A DNA stretch of 64,000 nucleotides, from positions 124,001 to 188,000 of the forward strand of contig NZ_BLWI01000010.1 of NCBI RefSeq assembly GCF_013282155.1, in the 5' to 3' direction. The translations under genes were made by a program, and so were the position numbers. Below are positions 42,123-49,890 of this stretch, piece after piece (position 1 is the first letter of the stretch; each line of letters opens with the position of its first letter). Origin of the DNA: Sulfitobacter sp. HGT1 (GTDB lineage Bacteria > Pseudomonadota > Alphaproteobacteria > Rhodobacterales > Rhodobacteraceae). The notes under the pieces were generated by a model. That model searched no databases. It had not been told where the DNA came from and saw only the letters and a program-made list of their open reading frames with translations.

Positions 42123-43091
42123 TTAATGTGTGCCCTCATAGGCTTCTTCGCCCTCGCCCAGCGTATCGCGGTCGAGATATTTGTTTTCGCTCTCGGGTCC
42201 TTCGCGGAACTCGAGCATGGCGCGATAAAACGTCGAGATGGCTTGCAAAATCACCATGACGCAGAAGGCGCACAGCAGGATTTTGAACAGGAAATAGCCG
42301 TTGAACCCGTTTGGCGAGAAGCCGATGGTTTCGACGTTCCATTTCAGCAGGCGCGCTTTGCGCAGCAGCAGATCCAGACGGTCGGATGCAGACGGGTTTG
42401 GTGTGACCAGATGGCGCCACAGGAAGAACCAGCCATAGAGCCATGTCACGATCGCGAATGGCAGCATGAAGCACAGCGCGCCGAACATGTCGATCACCCG
42501 CTTGGTGCGGTATTTCGCCCCCGCATAGAACAGGTCAACGCGGACGTGACCGCCCTGAACGAATGTGTAGCTCACACAAAGGCAGACGACCAAGGCATTG
42601 AAAAGCTTTAGCTCTTCGGCAAACCAGCTGATGTCGAACTGAAGCGGAATACCAAAACCGACCGAAATATCGGGGCGGGTGAAAATCCGCTGCATGAAAA
42701 CGATGATGATCTGTTGCAGCACCATCAACAGGCCGGCCCATGCGAAAAAGCGGCCCACCGTATTCGCGAAGCCTTCAAGGCCGCGCACGCAGCCCCACAT
42801 GAAACCTTTGCTCCAGATCCCGAAACCGGTGACGATGACCAGCCCGATGAAAAGCACGAAAAACAGCTCGACCGATGCACCGTAATAGATGAACCGCATC
42901 AGCGATTCACTGTTTGACCAGTTCAGCCACATGCCCGGATTAAGCAAAGCGGCGAAAAAGTTGTAAAATGCCTCAAGGATGTTGCCGAGAACGAAGTTGA
43001 CCAGATTGCCGTCCTGGAACTTGTCCAGACAGCTTATCTTGGCACCTTCTGCCGCGCGGAAAAATCCAGCGCATACCACATCGTCTGCCAT
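42123..43091 (-). CDS. TRAP transporter small permease, enlarged DctQ (322 aa)
   Basis: Small membrane subunit of the TRAP importer. Four helices of the DctQ core are visible (FFVLFIGLVIVTGFGIW, LLMVLQQIIIVFMQRIFT, LVVCLCVSYTFVQGGHVRVD and the VIDMFGALCFMLPFAIVTWL segment), plus an extra N-terminal part and a C-terminal helix (ILLCAFCVMVILQAISTFYR). Normal DctQ proteins have about 160-180 residues, so this one is nearly doubled, matching the enlarged DctM. The gene follows the binding-protein gene after a 138-base gap that holds a strong stem-loop. Confidence 0.88.
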   Translation of the reverse strand: MADDVVCAGFFRAAEGAKISCLDKFQDGNLVNFVLGNILEAFYNFFAALLNPGMWLNWSNSESLMRFIYYGASVELFFVLFIGLVIVTGFGIWSKGFMWGCVRGLEGFANTVGRFFAWAGLLMVLQQIIIVFMQRIFTRPDISVGFGIPLQFDISWFAEELKLFNALVVCLCVSYTFVQGGHVRVDLFYAGAKYRTKRVIDMFGALCFMLPFAIVTWLYGWFFLWRHLVTPNPSASDRLDLLLRKARLLKWNVETIGFSPNGFNGYFLFKILLCAFCVMVILQAISTFYRAMLEFREGPESENKYLDRDTLGEGEEAYEGTH

Positions 43092-43183
43092 GTAAGTCCC
43101 CCCTTCGCCTGCCCCGGTTAAGATAGGGCTTTATGCGAAATTCTGTGTTGCCCCCGGGGTGAAAACCCAAGGTCGTGGTGTGC

Positions 43184-43213
43184 GTCAGGGGCCGCACGAT
43201 GGCGGCCCCTGAC
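43184..43213 (-). terminator. Strong stem-loop after the TRAP binding-protein gene
   Basis: Twelve-base perfect stem GTCAGGGGCCGC (43184-43195) and GCGGCCCCTGAC (43202-43213) with loop ACGATG. No T-run follows, so it more likely caps the 3' end of a separate binding-protein message and so raises its level over the permease genes. Confidence 0.6.
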
Positions 43214-43229
43214 AAAGTGATCGAAAGGC

Positions 43230-44318
43230 TTAGCTTTGACCCAGAACGCGCTGACGCTGGTTCACATAATACGCGTCAGACTTGGACAGCCATTCTGCAG
43301 AGGACTGCAAGGATGTCTCGAAGCTGTTGCGGATGTCTGCGAACAGGCTGTCGCCCATGTTTTCGTCCATGACTTCTTTGGACGCGGCACCGAATGCATC
43401 CCAAACATCGTCTGGGAACTGCATGGTTTTAACACCTTGCTGCTGCAGACGTGCCAGTGCGGCACCGTTGTTTGCCAGCGTTTCGGCCAGACCTGTGTGC
43501 GTTGTCGCCATGCAGGAATATTCGATGATCTTTTGCTGGGCTGGTGTCAGGTCGTTGAAGACATCCAGGTTAACGGATGCTGTCAAACCGGAGCCTGGCT
43601 CGTGGAAGCCGGCTGTGTAGTAGATCTTGGCGACTTCCTGGAAGCCGGCGCGTTCATCCGCGAATGGGCCAACCCACTCAAGACCGTCCAGCGCGCCCGA
43701 GGACAACGCCTGATACAGTTCGCCGCCGGGGATGTTCTGAACGGAAGCGCCCAGTTTACCCAGAACCTTGCCACCAAGGCCCGGCATACGGAATTTCAGA
43801 CCGTTGAAGTCTGCGGCAGAGTTGATTTCCTTGCGGAACCAGCCACCGGACTGCGAACCGGAGTTACCGGCAAGGAACATCTTCATGTTGAAGATTTCAC
43901 CGATCTGGTTGTGCAGTTCATGACCGCCACCGTGCAGGTACCAGTTTGTCAGTTCTTGCGCTGTGCCACCGAATGGAACGGCGGTGAAATACGCCAGACC
44001 TGGGTGCTGACCGATAAAGTAGTAGTCAGCCGCGTGGTACATGTCGGCCTGACCGGAGGATACCGCGTCAAACACTTCGAAGGCACCAACCAGTTCGCCC
44101 GGTGCTTTCTTTTCGATGGTCAAGGTGCCGTCAGACATCTCGTTAACCATGTTGTTCAGGTAGGTTGCCGCGTCATCGAGAACGGCAAAGCCACGGGGCC
44201 AGGATGTGACCATTGTCAGTGTACGCTTGCCTTGGGCGTAAAGCGGTGCGGCCAGCGTGGATGCGGCGGCAGCTGTGCCGCCAAGTGCGGATGTCTTCAG
44301 AAATGAACGACGGTCCAT
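43230..44318 (-). CDS. TRAP transporter substrate-binding protein (TakP-like, Tat signal)
   Basis: Periplasmic receptor of the TRAP importer, 362 residues. The N terminus has a twin-arginine signal (MDRRSFLKTSALGG... APLYAQ), so it is exported folded through Tat. The mature part matches the TakP group that binds 2-oxo acids and related monocarboxylates: GGWFRKEINSAADFNGLKFR, MPGLGGKVLGKLG, and LDGLEWVGPFADERAGF. The ATG at 44318 has GGAGGAG upstream. The substrate is inferred from similarity to the TakP type. It is the first gene of the operon, divergent from a Cache-domain sensor kinase. Confidence 0.9.
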   Translation of the reverse strand: MDRRSFLKTSALGGTAAAASTLAAPLYAQGKRTLTMVTSWPRGFAVLDDAATYLNNMVNEMSDGTLTIEKKAPGELVGAFEVFDAVSSGQADMYHAADYYFIGQHPGLAYFTAVPFGGTAQELTNWYLHGGGHELHNQIGEIFNMKMFLAGNSGSQSGGWFRKEINSAADFNGLKFRMPGLGGKVLGKLGASVQNIPGGELYQALSSGALDGLEWVGPFADERAGFQEVAKIYYTAGFHEPGSGLTASVNLDVFNDLTPAQQKIIEYSCMATTHTGLAETLANNGAALARLQQQGVKTMQFPDDVWDAFGAASKEVMDENMGDSLFADIRNSFETSLQSSAEWLSKSDAYYVNQRQRVLGQS

Positions 44319-44495
44319 AAGGATACTCCTCCCGAGTATAGGATGCCCGCGCAATTGACGTACGCGCGGGTCGTTTCAAGTGTTAGCAATCTAACCGATC
44401 CCCCCGGGTTTGAAATACCAATTAGTGCGTAGAGACCCGCCCCGAGCGCAAGATAATGACCCGTTTGACGCCCAAAAATTAGGCACACCGGGCTT

Positions 44496-44516
44496 CGTGG
44501 CCACGATTGAGCCACG
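44496..44516. promoter_or_regulatory. Candidate response-regulator site between TRAP operon and kinase
   Basis: CGTGGCCACG is a perfect ten-base palindrome (44496-44505), followed after ATTGA by another GCCACG (44511-44516). Three CGTGG-type half-sites in 21 bases suggest a dimeric or oligomeric regulator, perhaps the LuxR-type protein encoded next door. Confidence 0.35.
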
Positions 44517-44571
44517 GTTACCCCCTGAACTTATCCTTTGATTCGGCACTGATTCCCGTTACGAGAATCAC

Positions 44572-45990
44572 ATGCGTCGCCTGTTTTCCCGCCTTGCCCC
44601 GACCTATGCCCAAAAGCTGACACTGCTTGCTGCCGTGCCACTGGTGCTGGCCGTGGCAGGGATCGCGATTGTTGTGGCGCTTCAGGCCAAAGCGCTGGCG
44701 GACCGCGAGATCAACACGTTGGAAAACCAGCTGATCGCCGCCAAAAAGGTCGAACTGCGCAACTATGTCACCCAGGCCCGCAACGGGTTCTATTTTGTCT
44801 ACGGCTCTGCATCGCCGCAGGACGACGCTGCCAAGGCGCAGGTCACGCAAATCCTGTCTGCAATGATCTATGGCGACGAGGGGCAGTTCTTTGTCTATGA
44901 CTTTGACGGCACCGCCCTTGTCAGCCCCCGCGAAACCGACCGGATCAACCGGAATTTCAGCGGTGAAACCGACAGCAGTGGGACCCCTGTGGTGAACGAA
45001 CTGATCCGCATTGCCCGCGATGGCGGTGGTTATCACACCTATCTGTGGCCCAAACCGTCGACCGGGGTCGAAGCGCAGATGATCACCTATGTCACCTCCT
45101 TTCCCAGTTGGCGGTGGGCGGTGGGCACGGGTGTGTTTATCGACGATATTCTGTCCAGCGTCGCCTCGGCGCGCGCAGATGTGTTGGCCCGCGTGCAACG
45201 GACGTTCCTTTATATCGGGGCGATTACGCTGGCGGCGCTGTTTCTTGTGTTCGGGACAGGCATGTTGGTGAACCTGCGCGAACGGCGTCTGGCCGATGCC
45301 AAGCTCAAGAAACTGACCCAACGGGTGTTTGACGCCCAGGAAGAAGAACGCGGCCGCGTGGCGCGCGAATTGCACGACGGGATCAGCCAGATATTGGTCG
45401 GGGTGCGCTATGCGCTTGAAAACGCCCGCCGCCGTCTGGACCGCGGCGACCGCCGTGCCGCCGACCCCTTGGGCAAAGGCATCGACAGTCTGGGTCAGGC
45501 CATTTCAGAGGTGCGCCGCATCAGCCGCGATTTGCGCCCCGGTGTGCTGGACGATCTGGGCTTGGGCCCGGCCCTGAAAACACTGGTCGACGAATTCTCG
45601 GCGCGGACGGGGATTGCGTGCCAATTCAACACGGTCGTGTTCCGCAACCGTCTGGACAATGACGCCAAGATCGCCCTGTACCGCATCGCCCAAGAAGCTT
45701 TGACCAATATCGAACGTCACGCTGGCGCATCAAAGGTCATCGTCGACCTGCGCGGCCACCGTCAGGGTGCCACCCTCGAAATCAGCGACAACGGGCGCGG
45801 CATCTATGGCGGGATACAAAGCTCCGGTGGTCTTGGTCTGCGCAATATGCAAGAACGGATGGACCAATTGGGCGGCACCTTGTCACTGGTGGCGGCGCAA
45901 GGGGGTGGCACGCGGATCAAGGCAACTGTTCCACTGACCCATCTGTTGCCGCCTGAATCCAGCCTGACGACCCCTGCCCCGAATTCTTAG
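44572..45990 (+). CDS. Cache-domain sensor histidine kinase (NarL group)
   Basis: 472-residue membrane sensor. Helix 1 is about residues 16-38 (KLTLLAAVPLVLAVAGIAIVV). A periplasmic sCache domain follows (GDEGQFFVYDFDGTALVSPR, GVEAQMITYVTSFPSWRWAV), then helix 2 (FLYIGAITLAALFLVFGTGM). The HisKA_3 box has the phospho-acceptor His268 in RVARELHDGISQILVG, and the ATPase domain has ALYRIAQEALTNIERHA and ISDNGRGI. Cache sensors bind small organic acids. The response regulator follows after 11 bases and the TRAP operon is divergent, so it likely senses the TRAP substrate. Confidence 0.92.
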   Translation: MRRLFSRLAPTYAQKLTLLAAVPLVLAVAGIAIVVALQAKALADREINTLENQLIAAKKVELRNYVTQARNGFYFVYGSASPQDDAAKAQVTQILSAMIYGDEGQFFVYDFDGTALVSPRETDRINRNFSGETDSSGTPVVNELIRIARDGGGYHTYLWPKPSTGVEAQMITYVTSFPSWRWAVGTGVFIDDILSSVASARADVLARVQRTFLYIGAITLAALFLVFGTGMLVNLRERRLADAKLKKLTQRVFDAQEEERGRVARELHDGISQILVGVRYALENARRRLDRGDRRAADPLGKGIDSLGQAISEVRRISRDLRPGVLDDLGLGPALKTLVDEFSARTGIACQFNTVVFRNRLDNDAKIALYRIAQEALTNIERHAGASKVIVDLRGHRQGATLEISDNGRGIYGGIQSSGGLGLRNMQERMDQLGGTLSLVAAQGGGTRIKATVPLTHLLPPESSLTTPAPNS

Positions 45991-46001
45991 GAAACCACAC
46001 A

Positions 46002-46643
46002 ATGACAAACCCTGTCAAAGTCATGATCGTTGACGATCACCCCATGGTCGCCGAAGGCATCCAATCCATTCTGGAAAGCTATGACGACATTCAGGTCGTG
46101 GGATGCCTGTCCAATGGCCGCGCCGCGATCGACCAATTCGAGGCCCTGGACCCCGATGTGATCTTGATGGATTTGAACATGCCCGATGTGGGCGGGCTGT
46201 CGGCGACCGAAATCGTGCTGGAACGCCGCCCCGACATGCGCATCGTTATTTTGTCGATGCATGATAACCCCGAATATATTTCATCGGCGCTTAGTCACGG
46301 GGCCATGGGCTATATCCTCAAGGACGTGCCAACCGATGAAATCAAGCTGGCCATTGATCAGGTGATGGAGGGTCAGCGGTATCTGTGCACGGGTGCCCAA
46401 GGCTCGCTTGAGCCAAAGGACACCGCCCGCGAGGCCCTGACCGAACGCGAACAAACGATCCTGCTGGAGCTGGCGCAAGGCAGGGCCAACAAGGAAGTCG
46501 CCGCGATCCTCGATATCTCGGTGCGCACGGTCGAAACCCACCGCAAGAACATCAAACGCAAACTCGGCATTTCCTCGACCGCCGGTTTGACGCGCTACGC
46601 GATGGAGCACGGCGTGCTGCAAGGAACCGGTGTGCGCATCTGA
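46002..46643 (+). CDS. LuxR/NarL-type response regulator
   Basis: 213 residues. The receiver domain has the acidic pair Asp11-Asp12 (IVDDHPMVAEG), the phosphorylation site Asp57 (VILMDLNMPDVGG) and the conserved Lys in YILKDVPTDE. The C-terminal LuxR helix-turn-helix is LTEREQTILLELAQGRANKE...VRTVETHRKNIKRKLG. It is the cognate regulator of the kinase just upstream. Probable target is the divergent TRAP operon, in the promoter region with CGTGG-type half-sites. Confidence 0.94.
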   Translation: MTNPVKVMIVDDHPMVAEGIQSILESYDDIQVVGCLSNGRAAIDQFEALDPDVILMDLNMPDVGGLSATEIVLERRPDMRIVILSMHDNPEYISSALSHGAMGYILKDVPTDEIKLAIDQVMEGQRYLCTGAQGSLEPKDTAREALTEREQTILLELAQGRANKEVAAILDISVRTVETHRKNIKRKLGISSTAGLTRYAMEHGVLQGTGVRI

Positions 46644-46753
46644 AATCACCTGATTCACCGACCTAATTTTGCAAAGCTTCAAATAAATTGAACCCCGCGC
46701 AATAAATGCAAAGATTTTTTGCCCGGTGCGACACTTTTTCATCAAATTGGCCA

Positions 46754-46782
46754 TTGACGCCCCTTTTCCCCGCTCATAATGT
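46754..46782 (+). promoter_or_regulatory. Sigma-70 promoter of the ilv attenuator and ilvBH
   Basis: -35 box TTGACG (46754-46759) and -10 box TAATGT (46777-46782) with the ideal 17-base spacer. The start point is expected near 46789, about 20 bases before the leader-peptide start codon. Confidence 0.65.
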
Positions 46783-46810
46783 CCCCAAACGTAAAGAGGA
46801 GCCTTTGGCC

Positions 46811-46858
46811 ATGACATTTCTAGTCGTCATTGTAGGACACACGCGCATGGGCCGGTAA
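46811..46858 (+). CDS. ilv leader peptide (15 aa, attenuation)
   Basis: Encodes MTFLVVIVGHTRMGR. Five of the residues at positions 4-8 are branched-chain amino acids (Leu, Val, Val, Ile, Val), exactly the products of the ilv pathway. GAGGAG lies nine bases before the ATG. It is followed by a Rho-independent terminator and then by ilvB, the classical design for transcription attenuation: when charged Leu/Val/Ile tRNAs are scarce the ribosome stalls on this run and the terminator does not form. The C-terminal codons (GCGCATGG, 46843-46850) can pair with CCATGCGC (46878-46885) at the base of the terminator. Confidence 0.85.
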   Translation: MTFLVVIVGHTRMGR

Positions 46859-46883
46859 CGGCAGACCATAATCGTCACCATGC

Positions 46884-46910
46884 GCCCCCGCCAAAACCGG
46901 GGGCTTTTTT
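46884..46910 (+). terminator. ilv attenuator terminator
   Basis: Seven-base GC stem GCCCCCG (46884-46890) with CGGGGGC (46898-46904), loop CCAAAAC, then TTTTTT (46905-46910). It lies between the leader peptide and ilvB. An alternative stem formed by 46843-46850 and 46878-46885 takes the first two bases of the terminator arm, and a small hairpin GCCG-GTAA-CGGC (46851-46862) lies at the leader stop codon; which of these is pause, antiterminator or anti-antiterminator needs folding. Confidence 0.8.
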
Positions 46911-46975
46911 ATGCGCCACGACAAAATTGAAACCTGACCCACAAGACCCGAAACACCACCCTACGGAGCACCAAG

Positions 46976-48727
46976 ATGACACGTAAAATGACCGGAGCGA
47001 AAATGATCGTCCAAGCCCTGATCGATCAGGGCGTCGATACCGTATTTGGCTATCCCGGCGGCGCTGTCCTACCGATTTATGACGAGGTGTTTCAGCAAAA
47101 CAGCATCAAGCATGTTTTGGTACGCCATGAACAAGGGGCCGTTCACGCCGCCGAAGGCTATGCCCGTTCAACCGGTAAACCCGGCGTTGTTCTGGTGACA
47201 TCCGGGCCAGGTGCCACCAATGCGGTGACCGGTTTGACCGATGCCTTGCTGGATTCGATCCCGCTGGTTGTTTTGACCGGTCAGGTGCCGACCTTCATGA
47301 TCGGGTCTGATGCCTTCCAAGAGGCCGACACCGTTGGCATCACGCGTCCTTGCACGAAACATAACTGGCTGGTCAAAGACACCGACAAGCTGGCCGGCGT
47401 TTTGCACGAAGCCTTCCATGTTGCCACCTCTGGCCGTCCCGGCCCGGTTCTGGTCGACATCCCCAAGGACGTGCAGTTCGCCACAGGCCAATACGAGCCC
47501 AAGAAACCGTCGGTTTCCCATTACCAGCCGCCCGTAAAAGGCGACATGACAGCGATCACCGAACTGGTCGCCGCGATGGAAACCGCGAAACGCCCGGTAT
47601 TTTACACCGGCGGCGGCGTCATCAACTCTGGCCCTGCGGCATCGCAATTGCTGCGCGAACTGGTCGAGGCAACAGGCTTCCCGATCACCTCCACCCTCAT
47701 GGGTTTGGGCTGCTATCCTGCGTCCGGCGACAAATGGTTGGGGATGCTGGGGATGCACGGCCTTTACGAGGCCAACATGGCGATGCACGATTGCGATCTG
47801 ATGATCAACATCGGGGCACGGTTTGACGACCGGATCACCGGCGTTGTCGATCTATTCAGCCCGAAATCGACCAAGGCGCATATCGACATTGATCCGTCCT
47901 CCATCAACAAGATCATCCGCGTCGATATTCCGATCGTGGGCGACGTCGGCCATGTATTGGAAGACATGTTGAAGGTCTGGAAATCCCGTGGCCGCAAAAC
48001 CAACAGCGAAGCGGTGGCCAAATGGTGGAAGAAGATCAACGAATGGCGCAGCATTGACTGCCTGAAATTCGAACAAAACGGCAAGGTCATCAAGCCGCAA
48101 TACGCGTTGGCCCGGCTTGAGGCACTGACCAAGAAATACGACCGCTATATCACCACCGAAGTAGGCCAGCACCAGATGTGGGCCGCACAATATCTCGGGT
48201 TCGAAGATCCGAACCGCTGGATGACCTCGGGCGGGCTTGGCACCATGGGCTATGGCTTCCCTGCCTCCATCGGGGTGCAGATGGCGCATAAGGACGCGTT
48301 GGTCATCAACGTGGCCGGTGAAGCGTCATGGCTGATGAACATGCAGGAAATGGGTACGGCGATGCAGTATAACCTGCCCGTCAAACAGTTCATCCTGAAC
48401 AACGAACGTCTGGGTATGGTGCGTCAGTGGCAGGAATTGCTGCATGGCGAGCGCTATTCGCAAAGCTGGTCGGAATCCCTGCCCGATTTCGTGAAACTGG
48501 CCGAAGCGTTCGGGGCCAAGGGGATCCTGTGTTCCGATCCCGATGATCTGGATGACGCGATCATGGAAATGATCACCTATGACGGGCCGGTCATCTTTGA
48601 TTGCCTGGTTGAAAAGCACGAGAACTGTTTCCCGATGATCCCGTCAGGCAAAGCGCATAACGACATGATGCTGGCCGGTGTGGATACGCAAGGTGTGATT
48701 GACGCAAAAGGGTCGGTCTTGGTGTAA
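46976..48727 (+). CDS. ilvB: Acetolactate synthase large subunit
   Basis: First common step of valine, leucine and isoleucine synthesis: condenses pyruvate with pyruvate or 2-oxobutyrate, using thiamine diphosphate, FAD and Mg. The 583-residue chain shows catalytic Glu52 (VRHEQGAVHAAEGYAR), the early motif VFGYPGGAVLPIYDEV and the C-terminal thiamine-diphosphate motif starting GDA-like VINVAGEASWLMNMQEMGTA, together with GERYSQSWSESLPDF. It is expressed from the attenuated promoter upstream and is followed by the regulatory subunit gene. Confidence 0.97.
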   Translation: MTRKMTGAKMIVQALIDQGVDTVFGYPGGAVLPIYDEVFQQNSIKHVLVRHEQGAVHAAEGYARSTGKPGVVLVTSGPGATNAVTGLTDALLDSIPLVVLTGQVPTFMIGSDAFQEADTVGITRPCTKHNWLVKDTDKLAGVLHEAFHVATSGRPGPVLVDIPKDVQFATGQYEPKKPSVSHYQPPVKGDMTAITELVAAMETAKRPVFYTGGGVINSGPAASQLLRELVEATGFPITSTLMGLGCYPASGDKWLGMLGMHGLYEANMAMHDCDLMINIGARFDDRITGVVDLFSPKSTKAHIDIDPSSINKIIRVDIPIVGDVGHVLEDMLKVWKSRGRKTNSEAVAKWWKKINEWRSIDCLKFEQNGKVIKPQYALARLEALTKKYDRYITTEVGQHQMWAAQYLGFEDPNRWMTSGGLGTMGYGFPASIGVQMAHKDALVINVAGEASWLMNMQEMGTAMQYNLPVKQFILNNERLGMVRQWQELLHGERYSQSWSESLPDFVKLAEAFGAKGILCSDPDDLDDAIMEMITYDGPVIFDCLVEKHENCFPMIPSGKAHNDMMLAGVDTQGVIDAKGSVLV

Positions 48728-48729
48728 CG

Positions 48730-48774
48730 CGTTTTCTTTAAAAGAAAACGGACCGGAGTTTTTAAAAACTCCGG
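48730..48774. repeat. Two tandem perfect palindromes between ilvB and ilvH
   Basis: First, CGTTTTCTTT-A-AAAGAAAACG (48730-48750), ten-base arms around one base. Second, CCGGAGTTTTT joined directly to AAAAACTCCGG (48753-48774), a perfect 22-base palindrome. The stop of ilvB is three bases before, so in the transcript both can form hairpins in the space before ilvH. Neither is followed by a T-run; a role in mRNA processing or in setting the subunit ratio is inferred. Confidence 0.65.
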
Positions 48775-48803
48775 CGACGAAATCAGATGAAGAGGACAGT
48801 CAG

Positions 48804-49364
48804 ATGTCAGCCCTAAAACTAAAAAAAGGCTCTACCAGCCATTCTGCCTATAACCTGCGTGCGAATTTCTCGGATGTAATCGAACGCCATACCCTTGCGG
48901 TTCTGGTCGAAAACGAACCCGGCGTGCTGGCCCGTGTGATCGGGTTGTTTTCCGGTCGTGGTTATAACATCGACAGCCTGACCGTGGCCGAGGTGGATCA
49001 CACCGGCCACCGCAGCCGGATCACGATCGTGACCTCAGGGACGCCACAAGTGATCGAACAGATCAAAGCGCAGCTTGGCCGGATCGTCCCGGTTCACGAC
49101 GTCCACGACCTGACCGTCGAGGGACCGTCGGTTGAGCGTGAATTGGCTATGTTCAAAGTGTCGGGGACCGGTGACAAACGTGTCGAGGCCCTGCGTCTGG
49201 CTGATATCTTTCGCGCCAGTGTCGTCGACAGCACGCTAGAGACCTTCATTTTCGAAATCACCGGCGCGCCCGAGAAAATTGACGCATTTGCCGATCTGAT
49301 GCGCCCCTTGGGGCTGACCGATGTGGCGCGGACCGGCGTTGCGGCCCTGCCGCGCGGCGACTAG
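48804..49364 (+). CDS. ilvH: Acetolactate synthase small (regulatory) subunit
   Basis: Regulatory subunit that activates the large subunit and gives valine feedback inhibition. The N-terminal ACT domain reads HTLAVLVENEPGVLARVIGL, FSGRGYNIDSLTVAEVDHTG, SRITIVTSGTPQVIEQIKAQ; the C-terminal domain begins near VERELAMFKVSG. The ATG at 48804 has GAGGACAG upstream and gives 186 residues with a polar N-terminal extension (MSALKLKKGSTSHSAYNLRA). An in-frame start at 48699 overlaps ilvB and translates the palindromes, so it is rejected. Confidence 0.95.
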   Translation: MSALKLKKGSTSHSAYNLRANFSDVIERHTLAVLVENEPGVLARVIGLFSGRGYNIDSLTVAEVDHTGHRSRITIVTSGTPQVIEQIKAQLGRIVPVHDVHDLTVEGPSVERELAMFKVSGTGDKRVEALRLADIFRASVVDSTLETFIFEITGAPEKIDAFADLMRPLGLTDVARTGVAALPRGD

Positions 49365-49711
49365 GCGAATTCGGCGCGAAACTCGTCCACATAGTTGGAT
49401 CGTCTGCTGGAAAAATCGACAATTTCAGCAGACTGCCGCGCGGGAGGTTTGGCCGCTGGATTTGTGCAAGGGGCTTCGGCCAAAAGTTTGGCCGGCAACT
49501 GAATGTCCAGTTTTTCCTGAACAATACGCGGGTTTGTTGCGGTTCTAAGCTTGCTGTCGCGGCTTATGTCAAACTCGACAAGGTCCCCTGCATCAAAGGT
49601 CGAAACCGTACTGTCTTGCGACCCTGAAAAATACGCGAGATCCCCTTGGTCTTCACACCAAAACACGGCTTTTTTGTCGAAATCGTCGCTCCACAGGACC
49701 ACACCATACAT
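49361..49711 (-). CDS. Conserved small protein of unknown function (116 aa)
   Basis: Starts MYGVVLWSDDFDKKAVFWCE with GDLAYFSG and TFDAGDLVEFDISRD, a compact beta-rich cytoplasmic domain without a signal peptide; the last 40 residues are low-complexity and end in SRRSNYVDEFRAEFA. The ATG at 49711 has GGGAG nine bases upstream; the open frame to 49813 is likely not translated. The 3' end overlaps ilvH by four bases. I recall relatives in other Roseobacters but no function. Confidence 0.68.
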   Translation of the reverse strand: MYGVVLWSDDFDKKAVFWCEDQGDLAYFSGSQDSTVSTFDAGDLVEFDISRDSKLRTATNPRIVQEKLDIQLPAKLLAEAPCTNPAAKPPARQSAEIVDFSSRRSNYVDEFRAEFA

Positions 49712-49890
49712 GAATTCATACTCCCTCGTGTATTTATTGATTGTAAGGATTGTTGCTAACATCCGATGATTTGTCGATTTTTTTGAGGTGTCATTTTGTG
49801 TCGGTCGCACCATGTTTTGACGCTAAGTAGCGTCATACTCTTGTAATCTGGTCCTGTCTTATGCAATCTAAAGTTTCAGAGGGTGGAAAG

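Noticed and set aside
43236..44306. 356-codon plus-strand open frame opposite the TRAP binding-protein gene
   Set aside because: Shadow frame: Cys/Gly/Gln-rich translation with no motif, mirrored on a gene with a strong Tat signal and family match.
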